Of a stretch of 64,000 nucleotides of DNA, positions 52,520 to 61,400 are shown in pieces (within the stretch, counting starts at the first letter, position 1; each line of letters begins with the position of its first letter). The position numbers and the translations under genes are program-made. This DNA comes from Paenibacillus_F sp047238265 (lineage in GTDB: Bacteria > Bacillota > Bacilli > Paenibacillales > NBRC-103111), in assembly GCF_047238265.1 (NCBI RefSeq), contig NZ_JBDFMM010000001.1, positions 5,704,001 through 5,768,000 on the forward strand, read 5' to 3'. Below the pieces are notes generated by a model. The model was not told the DNA's origin, did no database searches, and was given only the letters and a program-made list of their open reading frames with translations.

Positions 52520-53236
52520 ATGAGTACATCCCCTAAAGAAACGCCGCATATTCAACCTAATGGAGCAGAGATCGCCGAGACGATTCTATTACCGGGCGAT
52601 CCCTTAAGAGCGAAGTTTATTGCCGAGAATTTTTTGGAAAATGTCGTCCAGTTCAACGAAGTCCGCGGTATGCTGGGCTACACGGGAACTTTCAAGGGCA
52701 GAAAAATATCCGTGATGGGAACCGGAATGGGAACTCCAAGCATGAGCCTGTATTCGTGGGAGCTGATTCATGTATTCGGTGTTAAAAATCTCATCCGAAT
52801 CGGTTCCGCCGGGGCGATTCAAGATCATTTGAACCTGTATGACATTGTTTTCGCGATGGGTTCTGCAACCGATTCCAATTATGGTCACCAGTACAATCTT
52901 CCCGGTCACTATTCGATTACGGCCTCATTCGAGCTGTTGGAAAAAGCCAAGAAAATAGCGGATGCACAGGGGCAGAAGGTTCATGTAGGCAATGTGCTCT
53001 CCAGTGACATTTTCTATAATGCGGACCCGACGGCACTGAAGAAATGGAGTGAAATGGGCATTCTATGTGCCGAGATGGAATCTGCCGGCCTGTATATGAA
53101 CGCGGCCCATGCGGGCGTTAACGCACTGTGCATCTTGACGATCAGCGATCACATTTTCAGACATGAATCCACGACGCCTGAAGAAAGACAGACCGCCTTC
53201 ACTAAAATGATGGAAATTGCACTGGAACTTGCTTAA
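52520..53236 (+). CDS. deoD: Purine nucleoside phosphorylase, DeoD type
   Basis: 238 residues, normal for hexameric trimer-of-dimers PNP. It splits purine (deoxy)nucleosides with phosphate into base and (deoxy)ribose-1-phosphate. Motifs: LLPGDPLRAKFIAENFLENV, MGTGMGTPSMSLYSWEL, RIGSAGAIQD, CAEMESAGLYM and the catalytic Asp in LTISDHIF. AAAAGGAG precedes the ATG. Followed 30 bases later by an MFS gene, so the pair likely imports and cleaves nucleosides; ade, 20 kb away, would process the adenine formed. Confidence 0.96.
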   Translation: MSTSPKETPHIQPNGAEIAETILLPGDPLRAKFIAENFLENVVQFNEVRGMLGYTGTFKGRKISVMGTGMGTPSMSLYSWELIHVFGVKNLIRIGSAGAIQDHLNLYDIVFAMGSATDSNYGHQYNLPGHYSITASFELLEKAKKIADAQGQKVHVGNVLSSDIFYNADPTALKKWSEMGILCAEMESAGLYMNAAHAGVNALCILTISDHIFRHESTTPEERQTAFTKMMEIALELA

Positions 53237-53266
53237 TCATTCCATCCCAAGAAAGGAATGTGGCTA

Positions 53267-54605
53267 ATGGCTGCAATAACTGAACAGACACCGCAAACTA
53301 CCCCATCCTTTCAGGCAAAAAGGGCCGTACCTGTCATTCTGCTCTTTTTCGTTTTTGCCTTAATTATCGATAACTCATTCAAGCTGGTTTCGGTAGCAAT
53401 TGCTGAGGATCTCGGAATCTCGGCAGCGGCGGTCAGACTGGCAAGCCTCATTGGCGGGACTTGTGATCGGAATCGGCGCTGTCATCTATGCCTCCTTGGC
53501 CGACACGATCAGTATCAGAAAGCTGCTGAGTGCAGGCATTATCTTAATCTGCATCGGCTCTGTTATCGGTTTTATTTTTCAGCACTCTTATCTGCTCGTT
53601 GTTATTGCCCGTATGATCCAGACGGCGGGCCTGGCCGCGGCTGAAACTTTATATGTGATCTATGTAACGAAACACCTGCCCAAAGGGGAGCAGAAAAAGT
53701 TCCTGGGACTCAGCACAAGCAGCTATTCGCTTTCTCTTGTTATCGGTTCCATTACGGGGGGTTACGTGTCCACCTATTTAAATTGGTCCACGTTATTCTT
53801 AATCCCGCTGCTGTCCTTAATCCTGCTTCCCTTCATTCTTAAATATTTGCCGAAGGAACAATCCCGGAAGAGTCATGTGGATTTTATCGGACTGCTTCTA
53901 ATATCCGCCATTACGACTTCCGTCATGATGTATTTAACGGATTTCAACTGGATTTTTATTGCGATCTTCATAGCGGCAGCCGGACTATTTCTTGGCTATA
54001 TCAGCAAGAGTAAGAAGTCGTTCATCGGGATTTCCTTTTTCCAGAATAAACGGTTTGCCGCGGTTCTTGCCATCGCCTTTGTGATCTATTCCGTTCAACT
54101 GGGCTACATCTTTATTTTCCCGTTCCTGCTTCAAAAGATGTACAATCTCCAGCTCGACACGATCTCGCTGCTGCTGATACCAGGTTATGTAACGGCGGTA
54201 CTGGTCGGTTCGCTGTCCGGAAAAATAGCCAAAGTATTGACCAATAAGCAGGCGGTTTCCATCGCTATGATCGTCATCGTATGCAGCCTGGCTTTGCCCG
54301 GCCTTATCGGAGGCTCGGTTCTTGTATATGTTCTCTCCATGCTGCTGTTCTCGGGATCCTTCGCATTCATGTACGCGCCTATGCTGGATTCATGTATCCG
54401 CTCCATCCCTGTGGAAAGATCCGGAACAGCCATCGGATTCTACAACCTGGTGTTGAATGTGGCCGTTTCCATAGGCATCACCTATACCGCGTCTCTAATG
54501 GATGTCGTATCTTTCGGAACAGTGCTATGGATCCTTTGTGCGATTACCTTGTTCGCTCTATTGATGTATTGGGTGCTTGTAGGCCGGCTCACCGAGTCCA
54601 AATAA
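53267..54605 (+). pseudogene. MFS transporter (DHA2/TetA(L)-like), single-base frameshift
   Basis: Fourteen-helix type drug/proton antiporter family by similarity to TetA(L): FALIIDNSFKLVSVAIAEDL, then WQASLAGLVIGIGAVIYASL, RMIQTAGLAAAETLYVIYV, TGGYVSTYLNWSTLFLIPLL. The first frame runs from ATG 53267 to the AAAVR codons; at about 53437 one surplus base shifts into the frame that carries the remaining 390 residues to 54605. Deleting the A in GTCAGACTGG restores AVSWQASLAG. If the base is real the protein is truncated. It adjoins deoD, so a nucleoside or purine export or import role is possible. Confidence 0.83.
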
Positions 54606-54628
54606 GTAAAGCTGCTCTAGCTTAAAAA

Positions 54629-54661
54629 GTCAAAACACCTCCTTTTGGGAGGTGTTTTGGG
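54629..54661. terminator. Bidirectional terminator
   Basis: CAAAACACCTCC (54631-54642) and GGAGGTGTTTTG (54648-54659), perfect arms, between convergent genes. Confidence 0.88.
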
Positions 54662-54726
54662 CGTTTGAGGTGCGGCTGCTCTCAAAATCCAGCGCGGCAG
54701 CGTGCGCCTGCTCGTCATCTTTTCAT

Positions 54727-55185
54727 CTAAGAACGCTCGTCAATCAGCCGTTCCAGAAATTCCGCAAACGTTGACGCATACTTGTCTATAAAATCATTCA
54801 TGAGATCATAACACATGACCGGAAATTCTCCCTGCTCATCCCTAATGGACGTATCAAAAAAATAAAGCTCGTCGCTATCCGGCACGAACAAGTCCAGTCT
54901 GTGGGGAAACCGGCTTACCCACCATTCTTCGGCTTTATTCAGTCTATGTATGTAAAGAAGGCCGCCGTCATAGTCCTCTCTGTATTCCGGAGCAACAATC
55001 GTTAGAATATTCCCGCCACTTAACCGCGCATTACCGTAATGAACCAGCCACCAGCGGTAAGACGGCGGCAGGCGGAATCCTAATTCCTCCTCGGCTTCCG
55101 CAATCCAGCTCTCTTCCGCACCACGGCCGGGAAACCATTTTAGAGCGGAAGTCGTTTTCAGTTTTTCTGCCAAACGCTCATACAT
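54727..55185 (-). CDS. SMI1/KNR4 (SUKH) family protein
   Basis: 152 residues, a minimal SUKH domain: WIAEAEEELGFRLPPSYRWW, LVHYGNARLSGGNILTI, then VSRFPHRLDLFVPDSDELYF and FIDKYASTFAEFLERLIDER. Typical immunity-protein fold. It lies 27 bases after a small membrane-protein gene in the same direction and ends the run of minus-strand genes that starts with the four-module AAA+ gene. Confidence 0.88.
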   Translation of the reverse strand: MYERLAEKLKTTSALKWFPGRGAEESWIAEAEEELGFRLPPSYRWWLVHYGNARLSGGNILTIVAPEYREDYDGGLLYIHRLNKAEEWWVSRFPHRLDLFVPDSDELYFFDTSIRDEQGEFPVMCYDLMNDFIDKYASTFAEFLERLIDERS

Positions 55186-55212
55186 AAGTTCGGTCCTCTC
55201 TTCCTATACGAA

Positions 55213-55488
55213 TCATTTGCCCCTTTTATACGCATTAGCCACTTGGACTAGGTACCAGACAGCCACACCCGCAAGGGCAGCAAGCACAAGATTTATGCAG
55301 CCGAACACGATCAGCGATTTCGCTTGGCCGGGGCCGGTCCGAAAAGCGGCCGCGAACTGGAAGACGGCGGGGAGCAGAAACGCCAGCCAAGAGACCGTTA
55401 TAAGCTTTTCTGTTCTGAAGCTCCACCATACCGCCGAACATGAGGCAACGAGCAATATCCAGGTACAGGCAAAATTTAACGCAACCAT
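55213..55488 (-). CDS. Small membrane protein, 91 aa
   Basis: Three hydrophobic helices (VALNFACTWILLVASCSAVW, LITVSWLAFLLPAVFQFAAA, LIVFGCINLVLAALAGVAVW) with a short basic tail YKRGK. No known family recognised. ATG 55488 follows GGGGG at nine bases; ATG 55503 sits on top of its only ribosome site. Placed between the LRR and SUKH genes on the same strand, which would fit a small membrane component of an immunity cassette; that is inference. Confidence 0.7.
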   Translation of the reverse strand: MVALNFACTWILLVASCSAVWWSFRTEKLITVSWLAFLLPAVFQFAAAFRTGPGQAKSLIVFGCINLVLAALAGVAVWYLVQVANAYKRGK

Positions 55489-55584
55489 GATTTCGGCCCC
55501 CATCTTCCTTAGTTATACTTAAGTCCGCTTAACCGGAGAGTACAGGGATTCCGGAGAAACGAAGCGGCCGCCAAGACTAACCCT

Positions 55585-56595
55585 TTAATGAAAACCCATT
55601 TTTGATAAAGATTGTTGTATTTCCCGGTCTGCTTTACTTTTGAAAGTTGTAAACTCCACTGAAGATAAGGAATTCGGAAGTTTCTGATTGATAAAGGAAT
55701 CAAAATCGACTGCCGTTTTTAAAAGGCGAAGCTTGTGCAGCACAGGCAGTCGCTCCAATCCCGTCAAGCGAGACAAGCCTTTACAATTCCGGATAGACAG
55801 CTCCTCCAGTGCCTTCATTTCCTGGTCAAAGCTGATTTCTTGCAGCTGGATCTGATCCTCAATAACCAGCCTATTCAGCGCTTGAAAGGCCGTAATATTG
55901 GTCAGGTCATGAAAACCGCGGACTCTAGAGATCTCCAGATTCTCGATTTCATTCTCTTCAATTTCCTGAATATGCTCCCGGCCTCCAAGCAAAATGCGAA
56001 GGTGCTTCAGCTTCTTCAACCGGTTAATAAAATGTAACGGCAGTTTGCCGATCGAATGCAGCGCGAGATAATTCAAATCCTCCAGATAACCGATGGCATC
56101 CAGGTTTTTAACCTTGCCCCCTACATGCAGCTCTTCCAGACAAGAGAATTCTTTAAAATATTGCAGGTTAAGGGTCTTTTTATCGGAGATAACATTTAAA
56201 ATTTTAAGAGAGCGCAGCGTATCCATCCCGAGAATTTCCGAATTCTCCAGCTCGTATATCTCCAAGCTTAAACTGGATAGATTATCCAGCTTGGCCAATG
56301 CTTCTGTGTTATGTGCCTGAACGAGACTATTAAGCTGCAGCATTTTGACATGAGGAATCCGCAAGAGAGTATGGCAATCGAAAGACAGAGAATAGTGGGC
56401 GTAGAAACGTACTCCGAAATCCTCATCCCAGCGCGCGCAAAGCTCATCCACTTCTTCCAGGATGGAGCCATAAAAATCCGGGTGAGAGAACTGGACAATT
56501 ACTTGGTTGCCGCTGCGCAAGTCCTGCTCGATCTGAACCCGGTCCAGCGAAGCAGGATTATTGATCAGAATCCTTCTTTTCCATATCTTACGCAT
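55585..56595 (-). CDS. Leucine-rich-repeat-like protein
   Basis: 336 residues, soluble. From about 85 to 320 the chain has irregular LRR units with L-x-x-L-x-L cores: LAKLDNLSSLSLEIYELENS, LEELHVGGKVKNLDAIGYLE, KHLRILLGGREHI, LEELSIRNCKGLSRLTGLER. The N-terminal 80 residues are specific (LRSGNQVIVQFSHPDFYGSI). Such bacterial LRR proteins are often immunity or scaffold proteins in polymorphic-toxin loci. On the same strand as, and 123 bases after, the hypothetical gene at 56719-57291. Confidence 0.75.
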   Translation of the reverse strand: MRKIWKRRILINNPASLDRVQIEQDLRSGNQVIVQFSHPDFYGSILEEVDELCARWDEDFGVRFYAHYSLSFDCHTLLRIPHVKMLQLNSLVQAHNTEALAKLDNLSSLSLEIYELENSEILGMDTLRSLKILNVISDKKTLNLQYFKEFSCLEELHVGGKVKNLDAIGYLEDLNYLALHSIGKLPLHFINRLKKLKHLRILLGGREHIQEIEENEIENLEISRVRGFHDLTNITAFQALNRLVIEDQIQLQEISFDQEMKALEELSIRNCKGLSRLTGLERLPVLHKLRLLKTAVDFDSFINQKLPNSLSSVEFTTFKSKADREIQQSLSKMGFH

Positions 56596-56718
56596 TCATA
56601 AACCCTCCCAGTTGCCATCGATCACAAATTCCTATTTGCTGAAAATCCACCATTTGCTCAAATCGTGAATCGCATCATGGCTTATACGCACAGACGGCTT
56701 TTGTCGCTTCAGAGCATC

Positions 56719-57291
56719 TTAAAATTCATGTTTCTCAAATTGTTCTCTGAGAGTTTCTTCGTGCGGTATCCACTCCGAATCACTCCATAAGGACACTCCC
56801 ACGAGTTCGGACAGCTTATCTACGGCTTGGGCCGGACTCGTAATGCTAATTAAGTCGTCAAAATCTTCATTAGAGATATCCAACGCTTTCCGCAGGTAGT
56901 CATCATTAATGCGCTCTTCTTGCAGATGTTCATATTCTTCCCTCGTCCACTGTTCGCAAAAGATTCTTTCGGCTCCTATCTCTCCATTCTCGAAAATCGA
57001 CAGCTCGAATATTTCCTCATTCATGTAGGAGGCGGTCATTACCGGCCCTTCGATAAGCTGGGACAACGCTTTGCCGGCCTTCTTCACCGTCCCCCATACA
57101 AAATAGTCGTGGAGCACGCTGATCCAGTTCTCGTTGCTTTTGCTTATATACATGACCTCTTTGGTAGCTTGAGCCTCATTATTCCGCTTGCCTAAAACAT
57201 GGCCATGCGCTTTGCTCAGCTCTCCTAGTGCTTCGACAGTCTTCTCAAGGCTTCGCGACTTGATATGCAAATTTGCGAATGATCTTCCCAC
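56719..57291 (-). CDS. Hypothetical protein, 190 aa, immunity-like
   Basis: GTG 57291 is chosen because AGGAGG lies seven bases upstream; the frame continues to 57327 without a ribosome site. The protein is soluble and acidic in its C-terminal half. NENWISVLHDYFVWGTVKKA then LIEGPVMTASYMNEEIFELS recalls small proteins of toxin-immunity loci in which a strand-rich core is followed by a helical acidic tail (EEYEHLQEERINDDYLRKAL). I cannot name a family. It lies between the LRR gene and the AAA+/membrane gene set, same strand. Confidence 0.65.
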   Translation of the reverse strand: MGRSFANLHIKSRSLEKTVEALGELSKAHGHVLGKRNNEAQATKEVMYISKSNENWISVLHDYFVWGTVKKAGKALSQLIEGPVMTASYMNEEIFELSIFENGEIGAERIFCEQWTREEYEHLQEERINDDYLRKALDISNEDFDDLISITSPAQAVDKLSELVGVSLWSDSEWIPHEETLREQFEKHEF

Positions 57292-57393
57292 GTGATAGCC
57301 TCCTCGAATGGCTTTTTTACTTAACATGGTGCTTATTAACCTTTAAATCAGGTTTATGTTTGTCTCTTATTTCCATTATGGTTAGCGCTTTCC

Positions 57394-58023
57394 CTACTGC
57401 CCGGTTATCGTATAGACGTTAGAGGAGCCTACCGGCGCCGCATTGAAATAAGCGTTATTCTGAACGGCTCCGGGGAACTTAACCCCGTATGTAATCCCGC
57501 CTCCGCCGTCCTTGACACCTGTAATTTCAACCACACTTGGAATCGGAATATCAAGCGCCACCGGGCTGTGCATGATAGTTATGTTCGATTGAAGAATATT
57601 GCCGTCTACCTTCACCGTAACGACATCACCGTCTTCCGCGGCGAAATCCCAGATCAGCATGCGGCCTGTCGTCGTATTTTTCTTCATCTCAATGTTGAAA
57701 TCCCTGGCTTCGAGTCCCGCCGAATCGTCGGCCGCGACCAGTTGGATACCCGCCTTCATCCCTTTACCGATCCCATTCGATTGAACATCTTTTATACTGC
57801 CGTTTGGACCCTGGAAATACATGAACATCCCAAACGTGATAAGCGCCGTAATTCCGATCCAGAATCGTTGCTTATTTCCTTTTTTTCCGTTAGAAGATGA
57901 CTTGCGATTGTCTGACGCCCCTGTAAATTCCTTAGGGACATCCTCATTTTCCGTTTGCCGAAGCTCATATGGGTCGGGCTCGTTTGACTTCGGTCTTTGC
58001 TCATCTTGTCGGTGATCTGTCAA
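57394..58023 (-). CDS. Single-pass membrane protein with extracytoplasmic beta domain
   Basis: 209 residues from TTG 58023, which lies seven bases after GAGGAG; GTG 58038 in frame has a poorer site. A charged, disordered cytoplasmic head (DEQRPKSNEPDPYELRQTEN) precedes one helix FWIGITALITFGMFMYF; the outer part (about 95-209) is strand-rich, with FNIEMKKNTTTGRMLIWDFA, VTVKVDGNILQSNITIMHSP and IPSVVEITGVKDGGGGITYG. This looks like an assembly or sensor domain. Overlaps or abuts the upstream membrane gene, hence cotranslated with it and the AAA+ protein. Unrecognised family. Confidence 0.68.
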   Translation of the reverse strand: MTDHRQDEQRPKSNEPDPYELRQTENEDVPKEFTGASDNRKSSSNGKKGNKQRFWIGITALITFGMFMYFQGPNGSIKDVQSNGIGKGMKAGIQLVAADDSAGLEARDFNIEMKKNTTTGRMLIWDFAAEDGDVVTVKVDGNILQSNITIMHSPVALDIPIPSVVEITGVKDGGGGITYGVKFPGAVQNNAYFNAAPVGSSNVYTITGQ

Positions 58024-58037
58024 TTTCCTTCTCCTCA

Positions 58038-58481
58038 CTATTCCTTATATCGATTTGTCCGCCGAACAACCGGATATTTCCAGTACAGCAGAGACATGCA
58101 TAATCGGATAGCCGTAATCGCAAGCAGCAGAAGCATAATGGCCCATCCTTTGGAATAAAGCCCCTCGTCCGCCCATTTGTTGAGAATGATAACTCCTACC
58201 GATAGAGCGAAGCTGGTATAAATGAGCATTTGCAAGGCTGGAAGCAAGATCGTAATTTTACGATAGGGGATACCTAAAAATTTGACCCTCATGGTCAAAT
58301 AAATAAAAAAAGCGAAAAGGCTTAGTACGATCACACTGCCACCAGCGACCGGAACCTCGTTTACCAGAATATTATTTAGATCGGCATATATCATGAAAGG
58401 CATGAGAAACGTAAGGAAAATGACCCCGATCATGAGAGGATGAAAAAATAAGAGAGCAAGCAGCCATTTCAGGACATTCAT
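58038..58481 (-). CDS. Four-helix membrane protein, 147 aa
   Basis: Four predicted helices: VLKWLLALLFFHPLMIGVIF, VPVAGGSVIVLSLFAFFIYL, ITILLPALQMLIYTSFALSV and WAIMLLLLAITAIRLCMSLL, with a basic C-terminus YPVVRRTNRYKE. Start ATG 58481 lies only four bases after the AAA+ stop and has GGGGTG upstream, so it is translationally coupled. It is probably the membrane anchor or partner of the AAA+ protein. No family recognised. Confidence 0.75.
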   Translation of the reverse strand: MNVLKWLLALLFFHPLMIGVIFLTFLMPFMIYADLNNILVNEVPVAGGSVIVLSLFAFFIYLTMRVKFLGIPYRKITILLPALQMLIYTSFALSVGVIILNKWADEGLYSKGWAIMLLLLAITAIRLCMSLLYWKYPVVRRTNRYKE

Positions 58482-58485
58482 TCCA

Positions 58486-61400
58486 TCACCCCGTCTTTCC
58501 TTGAAAGTCTTCAGGCATCAATGCGGACAATTCCTCGGCTGTGGCATCGGCCTTCATGCTCATACGCAAGGCGTGGCCTCGAATCGCCTTCTCGACCAAA
58601 TTGCGAACAAGCCGTCCATTGCCTGCGGTCCTATCTCCTTCATAGGTCTCCAAAATGGAGAGCAGCGCGGCTTCCGCTTCTGGGACGATCACATACCCTT
58701 GCGCCTTTACCAGGAGACGGGCAATTCGCAGCATTTCTCCGGCTGTATAGTCGGGGAAAGTAATCATATTGGGAAACCTGGAGCGGAGCCCCGCATTGCG
58801 GTTCAAGAAACGCTCCATGTCTTCGTCGTAGCCGGCCAATATCACGATGAGCCTGTCCCGGTAATCGTCCATGGCCTTGACGAGCGTATCGATCGCTTCT
58901 TGTCCGAATTGATCCCCTTCCGCCAGAGCGTAAGCCTCATCCACAAACAGGATTCCGCCCAGAGCGCGCTCGATAACTTCTTTCGTCTTGAGCGCGGTTT
59001 GCCCCACATAACCGGCAACCAGGCCGGAACGATCGGTCTCTACCAGCGTATCGGTCTTGGTCACGCCAAGTTCTTTAAATCGCTGGGCCAAAATACGGGC
59101 AATGGTCGTTTTGCCGGTTCCCGGGTTTCCTTTGAACACCATATGAAGAGCTTGAGCGGAAGCCTTGGGCAGCCCCAACTCTTCACGGCGCTTGGCTACC
59201 TCAATTTGAGCCGATAGGCTTCTCACAAATTCCTTAACGGAGGACAGACCGACAACGTCGTCGAGCGCTCCAAGCGCATTCGCCTGCTTTTTCGCAAGGT
59301 CTGCAGGTGCCGACAGCCCAAAATCCTCCACAGTCAGCTCATTTAACCGATCCGCCGCAATATCGGGGTGATCGGCCAATCGCTCCGCTTGCTTGCGTAT
59401 CGCTCCCTCCAGCGTATTACGGACGAGCCGGCCGTTGCCTCCGTCCTTTCTGCCCGGGATTTGCTTCCCGTTAAAATAGGATTCGAGCAAACCCGCCACA
59501 TCCGGGGCTAAGGCAAAACCGCGAGCCTTTACCATAATCGAAGCGATTTGCTGCATTTCCTCCGCCGTATAATCGGGAAACTCGATTTGCAGCGGGAAGC
59601 GCGAGGAAAGACCCGGGTTGACTTGAACAAACCGCTGCATATCTTCCGTGTAACCCGCCAAAATGACAACCAAATTGTCCTTATGAAGCTCGATAAGACG
59701 AACCAGTGCATCGATCGCTTCCTTACCGAAGCCCCCGCCCTGCACGCCATCCTGCGCAAGCGCATAGGCTTCGTCGATGAAGAGCACGCCGCCAAGAGCA
59801 GATTCGACAACCAGCTTGGTCTTGCTGGCCGTCTGGCCGACATACTCCGCTACCAGATCGGATCGGTCCACCTCAACGAGGTGTCCTTTTTTCAAATAGC
59901 CCATGGACCGGAGCATCCCTGCCACCAGCCGCGCCATCGTTGTCTTGCCGGTACCGGGATTCCCCGAAAAAATCATGTTGAGAGTCTGACCGGTATCGAC
60001 ATGAATCCCGGCTTCCTTCCGCCTTCGATCAACAATAAGCTGTTTCTCTAACGTTCGGACGAATAGTTTGACTTTCTCCAATCCGACAATTCCGGCGAGC
60101 TCATTCTCGATATTAAAGGCTTCCTTCTCCCCGATCCCGAAGTCTGCCCCGGTCAATACTTGCAAGTCTGCATCTGCCCCTGACATCAGACCTCTGAGCC
60201 GAGTCGCCTGCTTACGGACAGCCTCTTCGAACAAATTGCGGACAAGCCGGCCGTTGCCGCTGTCGTTGCGGCCGGGGATTTGCTTTTGATCGAACAACTC
60301 GATTAAACCCTCGTAAGCGTCGGTTTCTATCCGGAAACCGTTTTTGCTCGCCATCTGAATCATAATGTCCAGCATATCTGCCGCCTTGTAATCCGGGAAT
60401 TCCACGATGAATGGAAATCTGGAGCGCAAACCCGGATTCGACCGCAGAAAAGTCTCCATCTCCTGGGTATACCCTGCCAGCACGACAACAAGCTGATCCC
60501 GGTGGTCCTCCATTGCCTTGACAATCGTGTCGATCGCTTCGATGCCGAACGTATCGTGGTCGTGACGGGCGAGCGTGTAGGCCTCGTCGATGAACAATAC
60601 GCCTCCCAAGGCCTCATTGACCTGTGCTATCGTTTTCGGAGCAGTAGAGCCCACATACTGTCCGACAAGATCCTGTCTTGTCACTTCGATCAATTGACCT
60701 TGCGGCAGTAACCCGAGCGCCTTCAGAATGCGGCCGATCAAGCGGGCGACCGTCGTTTTGCCGGTTCCCGGATTCCCGGTAAACACCATGTGAAGCGACA
60801 TCGCCACAGAGCTTTCACCTTCCCTGGCCCTCAGTTGGTTAACCTGTACCGTCTCCATCAGCTCATAGACGAACTTTTTAACAGGTTCCAGACCCGTTAG
60901 CGCGTTTAATTCCTCCAAAACATCGTCAATCGACTCCTGACGAACGAAAGATACGGCTTTGATCGGAACTTCAAACGAATTCGACGCCACAACAAAAGAA
61001 CTGTTCTTGAAATGGATTCGTACACTCTCATTGCCACGAATCTCATTACGGGCCCGCAGACCAGACAATATAGGGGTGAGCTCCTTATCAATCCAGTGCT
61101 GCACAGCCTCGCCGAACGTTTTATTGGCTGCGGCTATATCGGCCAGCGCCCCATACGTGGAAGGATGGACGGCAATCTTTGTATGCATATCCCTTGACAG
61201 ATCTTCTATCGCTTTCCCGATTAAGATCTCGGCGATCTGCTTCATCGTCTCCCGCTCTATCGGTGAGGATATTGCCGATGCAAGGACGGTTTGTAAGATA
61301 GACACGGGGAGATGCTTTGCCAGCACGGCCGGAACTTGCCCATATTCGCTTTCTCTCTCTGCATGTTCATCGATATAGAAGATGATGAAATAATCGGCGG

